A DNA stretch of 64,000 bases from Alphaproteobacteria bacterium (GCA_020632925.1 JACKER010000009.1:434001-498000); one strand, 5' to 3'; counted from the stretch's first letter, positions 26,652-36,049 are shown. Made by a program: numbers and translations. Notes: generated from the sequence alone by a model not told the origin.

Positions 26652-28667
26652 ATGACGGACCGGGTGACCGACAGCCTGGGGCGCAGCTGGGAGCGTGGCG
26701 CGCCCCTCGGCCGTGGCACGTGGGGCCGGTCGTACGAGATCCGGGCGGTCGGCGACGGCGGTCGCGAGGCGGTCCTGAAGGTCCCGCTGCGGCGCGAGGA
26801 CTTCGCGGCGGACGTGGCGGTGCCCGACGAGCTCGTGAACGCCTGTGCCGCCATCGCCCGCGAGCAGATCGACCAGCTGCAGGAGGCGGTCGCGCAGCCG
26901 GCTGCGCCCCACACGATCGGACCGCCGCGGCTCGAGGCGACCGTCGATCTGGGGGAGGGTCGGGTCGGCCTGATCCTGCCGCGGTACGCGACCCTCGCGA
27001 GGCGCATGTCCTCGGGGCTGCCGCACGCCGAGGTCCTCAAGCTGGTGCACCGGGTCGCCGGGTCGCTGACGGCGACGCACCGCGCGCACGGCAACCTCCG
27101 GCCGTCCAACGTGCTGTTCGGCGAGCGGGGCGAGGTGCACCTCGCGGATCCCGCCACGCCGACGCTGACGCGCCACCTCGCCGCCCTGGCCGAGCACGCG
27201 AACGCCCATGCCTGGCTCCCGCCCGAGGCCCGCGCAGGGGCCCGCGTGCCCGCGCCGCGCCTCGACACCTGGGCCCTGACGCAGCTGCTGTGGGTCTCCC
27301 TGATGGAGCAGGCCGCGGCGGACGGCGTGGACAAGCTCGAGGTCGCCTCCGCGCGCGATCGGGCGCACGCCCGCTTCGGCACCGAGGGCAGCAACCCGAG
27401 GTTCCGCGGCCGGGTGGCGGAGCGCGAGGGAGCGCTGCTCTCCCGCGGCCTGTCGCACGACGCCGAGCCCAGCCCGCCGTACCGGTTCGACACCTGCCGC
27501 GAGCTCGCGGACCGCGTCTCGGAGGTGATGGCCCTGATCCGCCCCAAGGTCGTCGACGTGGGTCGGCTGCTGCCCCCGTCCTCCGCACCCGACGGCGTGT
27601 TCGTCGGCGACGGCCCCGTCACCTTCTCGGTCACGGTGGGTGGGACGCCGGGCGTGACCGACCCCGACGACCTCGTGTGCGGGCTGCACCTCGTGGACCT
27701 GGACGGTCCGGGGGACGGGCGCGTCCCGGTGGAGGACGCGGCGGTCGACGTGCAGGTCCACCCGTCGGGCCGCCTGCGGTTCGCGCTGACGCTCGGCGGC
27801 ATCCGCCCGGGCCGGTACCGCCTGCGCGTCGCGTTCGCGGTGAAGGACTCCGGGGACGAGCCACAGGTCGCGCTGGGCGAGTTCCAGGTGCGCCCACCTC
27901 CCGGGTACGTCCCCCCTCCGACGGAGCCCTCGGCGCCCTCCGCGATCCCCTTCCCCGGCGCCCGGCGACCCGCCTCCGGGGTCCCGTCGAGCGCTGGTTT
28001 CCCGTCCGATCCGGGCGAAGAGCGGCTCACGGACCCCGGCGAGTTCGAGGATCGAGCATCGGACCCGGCTTCGTTCCCGGGCGACCCCTCCTCGATCGGA
28101 CGCGATCCCTCCTCGGTCGGCCTGGACGACACCCCCGCGACCGCCCAGGAGGCGGAGGCGCCACGGGTGGTGCACGCGTTCCCGCGCCCGGTGGCGCCGC
28201 CGACCGAGCCCGACCCGGAGCCCACGCCTCCTCCGCGGCCCGCGCCCGTCGCCGCTCCGCGGCCGCAGCCCGCGCTGCGCGCCCTGCCCGACATCCCCGA
28301 GGACGAGGGTCTGGACACCGAGGAGCTGCTGGCAGACACCGACGACGCAGCGCCGGTCGCGCCCCTGCCCAAGCCGCCCACCTCCCCCTCCCCGCACGTC
28401 TCCCTGCCCCCGCCACCACCGATGTTGGCGGACGCGGTCCACGCCCCGGCGGCCGGCGACCCGCCCTCGGACGTCGTCGGCTTCGGGGACGAGCTCCCCG
28501 GGTACGGCGAGGGAGCCGAGATCGGTGGTCGGACCAGCGGTATGCCGGCACCGCTCGCAGCTGCGTTGGAGATCCTGCGCCGGGATCGCTATCTGAGCCT
28601 GGGCGTGGCGGTGGCCGCCAGCCTGCTGCTCGTCCTGTCCCTGACCTTGTTGCTGAAGGCCTGCTGA
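26652..28667 (+). CDS. Tail-anchored pseudokinase
   Basis: 671 residues with GGAGG (26638-26642) upstream. Residues 12-290 follow the protein kinase fold: glycine loop LGRGTWGRSYEI and K43 in VLKVP are kept, but the catalytic loop reads HGNLRPSN (146-153), so Asn replaces the catalytic Asp and Arg the Lys. DFG has become DPA (166-168). Phosphotransfer is therefore unlikely. A beta-sandwich region (about 300-415, VTFSVTVGGTPG to RVAFAVKDSGDE) and a long Pro/Ser-rich linker follow, with a C-terminal membrane helix (646-668) ending KAC. The protein would face the cytosol and act as a binding scaffold, perhaps for another kinase product of the region. pepA begins 13 nt downstream. Confidence 0.85.
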   Translation: MTDRVTDSLGRSWERGAPLGRGTWGRSYEIRAVGDGGREAVLKVPLRREDFAADVAVPDELVNACAAIAREQIDQLQEAVAQPAAPHTIGPPRLEATVDLGEGRVGLILPRYATLARRMSSGLPHAEVLKLVHRVAGSLTATHRAHGNLRPSNVLFGERGEVHLADPATPTLTRHLAALAEHANAHAWLPPEARAGARVPAPRLDTWALTQLLWVSLMEQAAADGVDKLEVASARDRAHARFGTEGSNPRFRGRVAEREGALLSRGLSHDAEPSPPYRFDTCRELADRVSEVMALIRPKVVDVGRLLPPSSAPDGVFVGDGPVTFSVTVGGTPGVTDPDDLVCGLHLVDLDGPGDGRVPVEDAAVDVQVHPSGRLRFALTLGGIRPGRYRLRVAFAVKDSGDEPQVALGEFQVRPPPGYVPPPTEPSAPSAIPFPGARRPASGVPSSAGFPSDPGEERLTDPGEFEDRASDPASFPGDPSSIGRDPSSVGLDDTPATAQEAEAPRVVHAFPRPVAPPTEPDPEPTPPPRPAPVAAPRPQPALRALPDIPEDEGLDTEELLADTDDAAPVAPLPKPPTSPSPHVSLPPPPPMLADAVHAPAAGDPPSDVVGFGDELPGYGEGAEIGGRTSGMPAPLAAALEILRRDRYLSLGVAVAASLLLVLSLTLLLKAC

Positions 28668-28680
28668 CCCGGAGTCCACC

Positions 28681-30144
28681 GTGAACGTCCGCTACTCCAA
28701 CGAACCCATCGACACCGCGTCCTGCGACCTGCTCGTGGTGGGTGTGGGTCCCTCGGCCTTCGGCGACGGTGCCGCATCCGGCCCGATCGCCCAGCTGGAC
28801 GCGAAGTTCGGCGGGCGCCTCCTCCCCGAGCTCCGTCAGCGCCGCTTCAAGGGTGGTGAGGGCTCGGCGCTCGTCATCCCGACCATGGATCGGATCGCCG
28901 CACGCGAGCTGCTGGTCGTCGGGATCGGTGACGGGAGCTGGTCGGCGCTCCGGGTGGCCGCGGGCAAGGCGGGCCGCGAGGCGCGCTCGCTGCACGCCCA
29001 GTCGGTGACGGTGTCGCTCCCCGGGTTGGACAGCGCCACCGCGAACCGCGTGGTCGAGGCGATGGTCGCCGGGAACTACCAGTGGCAGGCGTACAAGCCC
29101 GAGGAGGAGCGCAGCCCGCTCGCGTCGGACTGGACGCTGCTCGGCGTGGACGCGCCCGGGAACGCCTCCGAGGCGCAGGTCCGCGCGAAGTGGCAGGCCT
29201 GGGCCCGCGACCTCGTGAACGCGCCGGCCGCCGACATCTACCCCGAGTCGCTCGCCGCCAGGGCGCGTGAGCTCGCGGCCCTCCCCGGCGTGACCGTCGA
29301 GGTGTGGGACGCGGCGCGCTGCAAGGCCGAGGGCATGGTCGGGATCACCGCCGTCGGCCAGGGCTCCACCCGGCCGCCGGTCATGATCCACGTGTCGTAC
29401 CGCGCGAAGGACGCGAAGGACCACGTCGCCCTCGTGGGCAAGGGCGTGACGTTCGACAGCGGCGGCCTGTCGATCAAGCCGAGCGACGCGATGATCACGA
29501 TGCGCTGCGACATGGGCGGCTCGGCCACCATGCTCGCCACCACCGGCATCGTGGCCGAGCTCGGCCTGGCCGTCGACCTCGACACCTTCGTCGGGGCCGC
29601 CGAGAACATGGTGTCGGGCGACTCGTACAAGCTCGGCGACATCCTCCGGTACAACAACGGCGTCACGGTCGAGATCCACAACACCGACGCGGAAGGCCGC
29701 CTGGTGCTGGCGGACTGCCTCATCGAGGCCAGCAAGATCCCGACCGTGACCACGATCCTCGACGCCGCGACCCTCACCGGCGCCTGCGTCGTGGCGCTCG
29801 GCGACGACTTCACGGGGCTGTTCACCGACGACGACGCGCTCGCGAACGAGCTGCTCGACGCCGCGAAGACCGACGGCGAGGGCCTGTGGCGCATGCCGCT
29901 CTACGCTCCATACAAGGAGATGCTCAAGAGCGACCACGCCCAGATCAAGAACGTCGGCAGCCGCGCCGCCGGGGCCACCACGGCCGCCCTCTTCCTGCAG
30001 CACTTCGTCAAGGACAAGCGCTGGGCGCACCTCGACATCGCGGGCCCCGCCTTCATGGACAAGGGCAACAGCCGGTACGCCGCGGGGGGAACGGGCGAGA
30101 TGGTCCGTAGCCTCGCGACCTTCCTGGCGCGCCGGGCGGGCTGA
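28681..30144 (+). CDS. pepA: Leucyl aminopeptidase (M17 family)
   Basis: 487 residues from GTG. The C-terminal catalytic domain has the two-metal M17 signature: VGKGVTFDSGGLSIKP (Lys and Asp ligands), MRCDMGGSATML, and NTDAEGRLVLADCL with the metal-binding Asp and Glu and the catalytic Arg. ATLTGACVVALG, the SRAAGATTAALFLQHF segment and HLDIAGPAF also match. M17 enzymes are hexameric Zn/Mn exopeptidases of peptide turnover; some also bind DNA. The stop overlaps the ATG of rlmE by one base (TGATG), so the two are co-translated. Confidence 0.95.
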   Translation: MNVRYSNEPIDTASCDLLVVGVGPSAFGDGAASGPIAQLDAKFGGRLLPELRQRRFKGGEGSALVIPTMDRIAARELLVVGIGDGSWSALRVAAGKAGREARSLHAQSVTVSLPGLDSATANRVVEAMVAGNYQWQAYKPEEERSPLASDWTLLGVDAPGNASEAQVRAKWQAWARDLVNAPAADIYPESLAARARELAALPGVTVEVWDAARCKAEGMVGITAVGQGSTRPPVMIHVSYRAKDAKDHVALVGKGVTFDSGGLSIKPSDAMITMRCDMGGSATMLATTGIVAELGLAVDLDTFVGAAENMVSGDSYKLGDILRYNNGVTVEIHNTDAEGRLVLADCLIEASKIPTVTTILDAATLTGACVVALGDDFTGLFTDDDALANELLDAAKTDGEGLWRMPLYAPYKEMLKSDHAQIKNVGSRAAGATTAALFLQHFVKDKRWAHLDIAGPAFMDKGNSRYAAGGTGEMVRSLATFLARRAG

Positions 30145-30809
30145 TGGCGCGCGGCCGGTCTGGCTCCGGTCAGCGGTCCGGCCGGAGCAAGCCCAGCAAC
30201 CCCTACCGCAAGCCCGACCGGTTCACGCAGCAGGCCAAGGACGAGGGCTACGCGGCCCGGTCCGTCTACAAGCTCACCGAGATCCAGAAGCGGTTCCGGG
30301 TGCTCGCGCAGAACCAGCGCGTCGTGGACCTGGGCTGCTCACCGGGCTCCTGGCTGGCCTACGTCGCGCAGGTCGTGGGCGGCCGCGGCCTCGTGGTGGG
30401 CGTCGACATCAACGAGCCCAAGGTGCAGCCCGGGCCGATCCTCGTGAAGAGCGTGCTCGAGGTGACCCCCGACGAGCTCCTCGAGGCGCTCGGCGGCGAG
30501 CGAGCGCACGTCGTGCTGTCGGACATGGCGCCGCTCACGACCGGCAACACCGACGCCGATCACTACGCGCAGATCGAGCTCGCCACGCGCGCCCTCGATC
30601 TGGCCACCGCCATCCTCGCTCCCGGCGGCGCCTTCGTGTGCAAGGTGTTCGACGGCGAGGACGCCCACGCGTTCGTCCAGCGTGTGCGGGCCTCGTTCGC
30701 CGAGACCAAGCGCGTCCGGCCCGAGGCGGTCCGCCAGAACAGCCGCGAGTTCTTCGTCGTGGGCAAGGGGTTCACCGGGCCGAGCGAGCGGGTCGGGGCC
30801 GAGGGATGA
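30144..30809 (+). CDS. rlmE: 23S rRNA 2'-O-ribose U2552 methyltransferase
   Basis: 221 residues with a basic, disordered start (ARGRSGSGQRSGRSKPSNPYR). The Rossmann methyltransferase core follows: RSVYKLTEIQKRF with the catalytic Lys, SAM-binding VVDLGCSPGSWLAYV, LVVGVDIN, SDMAPLTTGNTDADHY with the catalytic Asp, FVCKVFDG with the second Lys and NSREFFVVGKGF with the Glu. This K-D-K-E tetrad defines the RrmJ/FtsJ family, acting on the A-loop of 23S rRNA late in 50S assembly. It is joined by overlaps to pepA and, through ATGA, to the downstream kinase. Confidence 0.94.
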   Translation: MARGRSGSGQRSGRSKPSNPYRKPDRFTQQAKDEGYAARSVYKLTEIQKRFRVLAQNQRVVDLGCSPGSWLAYVAQVVGGRGLVVGVDINEPKVQPGPILVKSVLEVTPDELLEALGGERAHVVLSDMAPLTTGNTDADHYAQIELATRALDLATAILAPGGAFVCKVFDGEDAHAFVQRVRASFAETKRVRPEAVRQNSREFFVVGKGFTGPSERVGAEG

Positions 30810-33800
30810 CCCCGCAGCCGGGCGCGTCGTTCGGCCGCTACGCGCTGATCCGACCGCTCGGACAGGGCGGCATGGGCGAGGTCTGGGAGGCCGAGCTCCG
30901 CGGCCCCGAGGGCTTCCGCCGCCGGGTGGCGCTCAAGCTCCTGCGCGAGCGGAGCCAGGACGGATCACGGCGGCTGGTGCAGGAGGCCCGCCTCGGCGCG
31001 CTGATCGCCCACCCGAACGTCGTCGCCACCTACGACCTCGGCCAGGCGGAGGGCTGCTGGTACGTCGCGATGGAGCTGGTGCGCGGCCCCTCGCTGTCCT
31101 CGATGGCGGCTCGTCCGCAACCGCCCCAGACCGTCCTGGACGTCGGGCTGCAGGTGCTCGCGGGGCTGCGTCACATCCACGCCCTCACCGTCGACGGGCG
31201 TCCCGCCGGGCTGCTGCACCGCGACATCAAGCCGGGGAACCTGCTCCTCGACCCGAGCGGCCTGGTCAAGATCGCGGACCTGGGCATCGCGCGCTTCGCC
31301 TCCCAACCGGACGAGCCGGTGGGGACCCCGGGATACGCACCACCCGAGCAGCTCGACGCGCGCGAGGACCTCCGCTCGGACCTGTTCGCGCTCGGCGTCG
31401 TCCTGCACCAGCTGGCGCTCGGCGAGGCGCCCTTCGGCCGCGGGCTCTCGTCGTTGCCGAAGCTGCTGCGCGCCGACGAGATCGTGCGCGCACCGGCGTT
31501 CGGGGCGCGGCTCGACGCGCTGCTGCCGGGCCTCGGGGCCTTCCTCTCCCGGGCATTGCGCGCCGACCCCGACGCTCGCTGGCCCGACGCCGAGGCGATG
31601 GCCGATGCCCTGCGCCAGCTCCAACGCGGACTCCCGGCGACGGCGGCCCCCGCGCCGCGCCCGCTCGCCCAGGCCGAGGTCCCCAGCAGCGAGCTGCCTA
31701 CGCTCCCCCTGTCGCAGCCCTCGCGGCCATCGCTGGTGGGACGGGGACGGGAAGTGGCGGATCTGCTCGCCAGGCTCGAGCAGCACGCCGTCGTCACCCT
31801 CGTCGGCCCGGGCGGGATGGGCAAGACCCGGGTGGCGCGCGCCGCGCTCGAGCGTCTGCGCCAGCCGTCGATCTTCGTCGACCTCACCGAGGCGCTGAGC
31901 CCCGAGGGCGTGGCGTCCGCGCTGGCGCGCGCGCTGGACCTGCCCCTCGTCGAGCAGGACATCCAGGCGCAGCTCGGAGCCGCCCTCGCCGCCCGCAGCG
32001 CGTCCGTGTGGGTGCTCGACAACGCCGAGCAGGTCGCGCCGCTCGTCGCCCAGCTGGTGGCCCGTTGGCGGGACGACGCCCCCGAAGCGCGCTTCCTGAT
32101 CACGAGCCGGATCCCCCTCGGCCTGCGCGACGAGGCCGTGGTGCCGCTCGGGCCGCTCGATCTGGAGGACGGCGTCGCCCTGTTCGCCCGACGCGCCCCG
32201 GTGACGCTGAGCCCGGCGCAGCTCGAGCAGGTGCGCGCCCTGGTCCCCGCGCTCGACGGCATGCCCCTGGCCATCGAGCTGGCGGCTGCGCGCACGCGCC
32301 TGCTCTCGGTCGAGCAGATCGCCCAGCGCCTGCAGGACCGCTTCAAGCTGCTCTCGGCGCGCGACGACCAGCTCTCGGAGCGGCACCGGAGCCTGCTCGC
32401 CTCCCTGGACGGCACCTGGGAGGTGCTCCCGAGAGACGCTCGCGCCACGCTGGAGGCGCTGGCCGTGTTCTCCGGTGGCGTCACGCTGCGCGCGGCGGAG
32501 CGGATGTTGCCGTCCGGCGAGGACGACCCGTGGGCGATCGACCGCCTCGAGGAGCTCGCCTCCCACGGCCTGCTCCATCGGCGCGAGGACCGGTTCCACC
32601 TGCTGGTGTCCATCCAGGACCACGCCACCCGCAAGACGCACCCCCAGGTCCGGCGACGCCTGGAGGAGCTGCACGTCTCCACCTTCGCTTCCCTCCCCTC
32701 CGAGACCCCGCTCCGGGACCTGATCGAGGACCTCGACAACCTCGTGGTCGCCACGCGCCGGGCGATCGATCAGGGTCGCGGGAGGGAGGCCTGCGACCTC
32801 GCGTGGCTGGTGTGGCGCGTGGTCGAGGCGCGCGGGCCCACCGAGGTCGGGCTCCAGCTCCTGTCGTCGGCGGCGGAGATCGCTCCCCCCGAGCGGCGCC
32901 TGGACGCGCTGGTGGCCCGCGCGGGCGCGACGCTGCACCTGGCGCGCAGCGAAGGCCTCCAGGAGGCGGTCGACGCCGTCCTGACGCACCCCGACGCCCG
33001 CGAGGTCGATCGGTGCTTCTTCCGGGCGCGGGTGGCGCTGCACCGCCACAAGAGCGTGGAGGCGGCCGCGCTGTTCGAGCGGACGGTCGCGCTCGCGGAC
33101 GAGGCAGGGGACGCCCGGGTCGGCGTGCTCGCGCGTCTGGCTCTCTCGGGTCTCTGGCTGCTCGAGAACCGCCCCGAGTGCATCGACCTGGTCCGTACCG
33201 CTCCCCCGGGCGCCACACCGACCCAGCGCAAGCTGCTCCTGGCCTCGTCCGTCCGCAACCGGGCACACCTCGGGTACGCGGTCGAGGACTGGGAGGTCGA
33301 GGAGCTGCGCGAGGTCCCGCGGACCTCCGAGCACCTCCCCACCGTGCTGACGGTCCTCCAAGCGCTCCACATCGCCGCCATCCACGCCGAACGCCACGAC
33401 GAGGCGCTGGAGGTCGCTCGGCGGGTGGATCGGCTGGCGGGGACGCTCGGGCTGCTGCGCAGCGTCGGCAAGTGCGCGTACAACCTCTCCGTCCAGCTGC
33501 TGGAGCACGGCCTGCCCGAGGAGACGCTGGAGGCGCTCGACCGCGCGGAGGCCGGCTATCGACGGTCGGGGCAGCTGACGGACGCCGCGTCCTGCAACAC
33601 GATGCGCGCGCGTGCCTTCGTGGTGCTCGATCGGCTCGACGAGGCCGAAGCCGCCATCCGAGCCGCCATCCGCCACAACTTCCCCGACGGGTACTGGCGG
33701 GGCATCCCCTACGCCCAGCTCGCCGAGGTGTTGTTCGAGCAGGGACGTCGCGAGGAGGCCCGTGAGGTGATCCGGGAGGCGACACCGCTCCTGATGGGCC

Positions 33801-34063
33801 AGATGTGGTACCGCGTGAACGGGATGATGGCCGAGATGGCGGCGCTCGACGGCCGGGTCGAGGAGGTCCGCGCCTGGCTCGACGGCGCAGAGCCCGATCG
33901 CCACGACCGGCTCACGCGGATCCGCCGGCACGCGCTCGGCGCCTGGCTCGCCCGACGCGAGGGGGACACCACCCGAGTCGAGGCGGACCTGGCGGCGCTC
34001 GACGCCCTGGTCCGGCCACGCACCGAGGGCGCGAGGGTCGGCCCTCGCCTCGGCCTGATCTGA
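30806..34063 (+). CDS. Ser/Thr kinase-STAND ATPase-TPR signalling protein
   Basis: 1085 residues; ATG 30806 overlaps the rlmE stop. Kinase domain 10-275: GQGGMGEVWE loop, K44, HRD 138-140 with IKPGN, DLG 158-160 in place of DFG, APPEQ near 178-182. The NB-ARC/AfsR-type STAND ATPase spans about 308-600: an intact Walker A GPGGMGKTR (334-342), Walker B VWVLDN (400-405), sensor FLITSRIP, and GMPLAIELAAARTRLL. The remaining ~450 residues are TPR-like repeats. Without a DNA-binding domain it is more likely a kinase gated by ligand and oligomerisation than a transcription factor. It has the same architecture as the gene at 9231, which has lost its P-loop Lys, and the same intergenic motif lies 3' of both. 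Confidence 0.92.
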   Translation: MTPQPGASFGRYALIRPLGQGGMGEVWEAELRGPEGFRRRVALKLLRERSQDGSRRLVQEARLGALIAHPNVVATYDLGQAEGCWYVAMELVRGPSLSSMAARPQPPQTVLDVGLQVLAGLRHIHALTVDGRPAGLLHRDIKPGNLLLDPSGLVKIADLGIARFASQPDEPVGTPGYAPPEQLDAREDLRSDLFALGVVLHQLALGEAPFGRGLSSLPKLLRADEIVRAPAFGARLDALLPGLGAFLSRALRADPDARWPDAEAMADALRQLQRGLPATAAPAPRPLAQAEVPSSELPTLPLSQPSRPSLVGRGREVADLLARLEQHAVVTLVGPGGMGKTRVARAALERLRQPSIFVDLTEALSPEGVASALARALDLPLVEQDIQAQLGAALAARSASVWVLDNAEQVAPLVAQLVARWRDDAPEARFLITSRIPLGLRDEAVVPLGPLDLEDGVALFARRAPVTLSPAQLEQVRALVPALDGMPLAIELAAARTRLLSVEQIAQRLQDRFKLLSARDDQLSERHRSLLASLDGTWEVLPRDARATLEALAVFSGGVTLRAAERMLPSGEDDPWAIDRLEELASHGLLHRREDRFHLLVSIQDHATRKTHPQVRRRLEELHVSTFASLPSETPLRDLIEDLDNLVVATRRAIDQGRGREACDLAWLVWRVVEARGPTEVGLQLLSSAAEIAPPERRLDALVARAGATLHLARSEGLQEAVDAVLTHPDAREVDRCFFRARVALHRHKSVEAAALFERTVALADEAGDARVGVLARLALSGLWLLENRPECIDLVRTAPPGATPTQRKLLLASSVRNRAHLGYAVEDWEVEELREVPRTSEHLPTVLTVLQALHIAAIHAERHDEALEVARRVDRLAGTLGLLRSVGKCAYNLSVQLLEHGLPEETLEALDRAEAGYRRSGQLTDAASCNTMRARAFVVLDRLDEAEAAIRAAIRHNFPDGYWRGIPYAQLAEVLFEQGRREEAREVIREATPLLMGQMWYRVNGMMAEMAALDGRVEEVRAWLDGAEPDRHDRLTRIRRHALGAWLARREGDTTRVEADLAALDALVRPRTEGARVGPRLGLI

Positions 34064-34085
34064 ATCGACTCGCGGTCACGGCGCG

Positions 34086-34118
34086 TGAGGGCGGAAAAGG
34101 CGCTTGCGCCCCGCTCTC
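34086..34118. repeat. Copy 2 of the 33-nt intergenic motif
   Basis: TGAGGGCGGAAA, then three bases, CGCTTGCGCCC and CGCTCTC; 29 of 33 positions match 12743-12775. This copy has an extra inner palindrome GGCGC-TT-GCGCC. It starts 22 nt after the kinase-STAND gene, before the convergent engB gene. Confidence 0.6.
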
Positions 34119-34138
34119 GCGCGGGGTGACCGTGAGGA

Positions 34139-34185
34139 GATTCTCTGCCAAGGCCCGCGACTGCGGGCCGCGGAGGCCGAGAATC
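34139..34185. terminator. Nested bidirectional hairpin between convergent genes
   Basis: GATTCTC (34139-34145) and GAGAATC (34179-34185) form an outer stem around a perfect inner hairpin GGCCCGC-GACT-GCGGGCC (34152-34169). It lies between the ends of the kinase-STAND gene and engB and is symmetrical, so it could stop transcription from both sides. No clear T-tract. Confidence 0.6.
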
Positions 34186-34202
34186 GGCCGGAGCAACCAG
34201 AA

Positions 34203-34811
34203 TCAGCCTTCGGGCGCGATGGCGGCGTCGATGCGGGCCCAGACGTCCTCGCGTCCGGCCTTCGTCACCGAGCTGAAGCCGATGGGCTGGTCGGGCGGGA
34301 GGCGGAACTCGCGCCTGAGGGCGGCGAGCTGCTTCTGCGCCTGCTGCTTGGACAGCTTGTCCACCTTGGTGGCCACCACGAGCGACGGGATGCCGGCCTC
34401 CGTCAGCGCGAACAGCAGGCCGCCGTCCATCTCCTGCGGGTCGCGTCGCACGTCCACGAGCACCACGACGAGCTTCAGCGCCTCCCGATCGCCGAGGTAC
34501 CCCTCGATCATCGGCTTCCAGGCGGCCCGAACGGCCTCGGGGACCTTCGCGAAGCCGTAGCCGGGCAGGTCGGCGAACACCACGTCCCGACCACGCTCCT
34601 CGCCCGCCCCCTCGACGCGGAACAGGTTCACGAGCTGCGTGCGCCCCGGCGTGTGGCTGACCCGCGCCAGCTGCTTGCGGCTCAGGAGCGTGTTCAGCGC
34701 GGAGCTCTTGCCCACGTTCGAGCGGCCGGCGAACGCCACCTCCGGCAGGCCCGTCTCCGGGGGGGACTCGGGGAAGCTGCCCAGGAACTCGACCTGACCG
34801 ACACCGCGCAT
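34203..34811 (-). CDS. engB: Ribosome-biogenesis GTPase EngB/YsxC
   Basis: 202 residues, standard for the TrmE-Era-EngA family GTPase needed for 50S assembly. G1 is GRSNVGKSS, G2 the Thr in TPGRTQLVN, G3 DLPGYGFAK, G4 TKVDK and G5 FSSVT. The preceding VAFAGRSNVGKS and following PGYGFAKV are diagnostic of EngB. ATG 34811 gives the usual short N-terminal extension (VEFLGSFP). It diverges from the phosphatase gene across only 38 nt. Confidence 0.96.
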   Translation of the reverse strand: MRGVGQVEFLGSFPESPPETGLPEVAFAGRSNVGKSSALNTLLSRKQLARVSHTPGRTQLVNLFRVEGAGEERGRDVVFADLPGYGFAKVPEAVRAAWKPMIEGYLGDREALKLVVVLVDVRRDPQEMDGGLLFALTEAGIPSLVVATKVDKLSKQQAQKQLAALRREFRLPPDQPIGFSSVTKAGREDVWARIDAAIAPEG

Positions 34812-34821
34812 GCCGACCGGC

Positions 34822-34827
34822 TATCCT
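34822..34827 (+). promoter_or_regulatory. Candidate -10 element (TATCCT) for the metallophosphatase gene
   Basis: TATCCT lies 22 nt before the GTG start at 34850 in the 38-nt divergent gap with engB. No convincing -35 partner is visible; it would lie within the engB 5' end. Confidence 0.3.
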
Positions 34828-34849
34828 GTCGCGTGAGCCGCGACCGCAC

Positions 34850-36016
34850 GTGAGCAACCCGACCCACATCGGCTGGAAGGCCCGGCCCGGCATCGTCGAG
34901 CGCGTCGCCCCCGACCAGCGCATCTGGTTCGTGAGCGACCTGCACATCGGCGATGCCACGCCCCACGACGTGTTCTTCGGCAAGGATCGGCACCTGATGG
35001 CGCTCGTGGAGCGCGTCGAGCGCGAGCGCGCCCTGCTCGTCATCGTCGGCGACGCGATCGACTTCCACCAGGCGTGGTCGTTCACCCGCGTGCTCCGCGC
35101 GCACCAGGAGCTGTTCAGCGCGATGTCACGCCTCGCGCGCGAGGGGCGGCTGATCTACGTGATCGGCAACCACGACTACGAGATCAACCTGTTCTCCGAG
35201 ATCCTCCACTTCCGGGTCTGCGACGAGCTGCACGTCGGCGACCGGATGCTGGTGGTCCACGGCTGGCAGTTCGACCCCTACCTCAAGGACGCCGTCCAGC
35301 ACGGCCACTCCTGGTCGACCACCATCCACCACGCGATGGAGCGGTACCTCGACACCTGGCTGCGCATCCCGCTCGGCGAGTTCTACACGCGCCCCAACCG
35401 CCTGCTGTTCTGGCTGGCGCACAAGGTCGCGATGGTCGCCAACGCCTACGCCTCGGGGATGGCGAGGATCGGCCTGACCCGCTCGGCCGAGAACCTCAAC
35501 CACTACCTGACCTACTGGGCGCGCTCCAACATGGGCGACCCGATGGGCATCTTCCGCCCCGCCTGCCAGCTCCTCCGGGAGGGCCGGTGGGACACGGTGG
35601 TCTGCGGCCACTCCCACCTGCCGGGCGTGGTCTCGGTCAAGGGCGGGACGTACGCGAACACCGGCTCGTGGACCTTCGGCAGCTCGCAGTACCTCGTCTG
35701 GGACGGCGGCTCCTTCGTCTGTCGCGACTGGATCACGGGCACGCCCTACGGCGGGGAGCTGTACGAGCCGCTCCTGGACGGCGTGGTCTACGAGAAGGAC
35801 TTCTGGCAGTGGTGGCGCGAGAACTACATGGGGCTCGGCCGCTTCCGCGAGGGCGAGGAGCGCCGCGGCCGCCTGCGCCACTGGGAGAGCTACGTCCGCG
35901 ACTACCAGCACATGTCGCAGCTCCAGCCGCTGCGCGTCGATCCCCTGCCCCGCGAGATCACGGAGGACGTTGCTGGGGTGCCGGCGAGCGATGCATCGGA
36001 GGAGGCGCACCCCTGA
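34850..36016 (+). CDS. Calcineurin-like metallophosphoesterase, LpxH-related
   Basis: 388 residues from GTG. The two-metal phosphoesterase signature is complete: SDLHIGD, VGDAIDF, IGNHDYE, a VHGWQFD histidine and GHSHLPG. The SDLHIGD...GDxxDF...GNHD spacing and the WQFDPY segment resemble UDP-2,3-diacylglucosamine hydrolase-like enzymes of lipid A synthesis, but at 388 residues it is ~140 longer than LpxH because of a large insert (about 150-240, RLLFWLAHKVAMVANAYASG) and a Trp-rich C-terminal extension (FWQWWRENYMGLG). Hydrophobic insert residues suggest membrane contact. The exact substrate is open. lon follows after 33 nt. Confidence 0.82.
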   Translation: MSNPTHIGWKARPGIVERVAPDQRIWFVSDLHIGDATPHDVFFGKDRHLMALVERVERERALLVIVGDAIDFHQAWSFTRVLRAHQELFSAMSRLAREGRLIYVIGNHDYEINLFSEILHFRVCDELHVGDRMLVVHGWQFDPYLKDAVQHGHSWSTTIHHAMERYLDTWLRIPLGEFYTRPNRLLFWLAHKVAMVANAYASGMARIGLTRSAENLNHYLTYWARSNMGDPMGIFRPACQLLREGRWDTVVCGHSHLPGVVSVKGGTYANTGSWTFGSSQYLVWDGGSFVCRDWITGTPYGGELYEPLLDGVVYEKDFWQWWRENYMGLGRFREGEERRGRLRHWESYVRDYQHMSQLQPLRVDPLPREITEDVAGVPASDASEEAHP

Positions 36017-36024
36017 GGGGACGG

Positions 36025-36030
36025 GATACT
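36025..36030 (+). promoter_or_regulatory. Candidate -10 element (GATACT) for lon
   Basis: GATACT lies 19 nt upstream of the lon ATG in the 33-nt gap after the phosphatase gene. No heat-shock-type or TTGACA -35 sequence is recognised in front of it. Confidence 0.25.
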
Positions 36031-36049
36031 CGGACCGGCTGGAGTCTCG

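Noticed and set aside
23219..28381. A 1720-codon open frame on the minus strand continuing far upstream of the membrane kinase.
   Set aside because: Everything upstream of 25354 is antisense to the lipoprotein hydrolase and pseudokinase genes and lacks protein-like composition; GC-rich DNA keeps such frames open.
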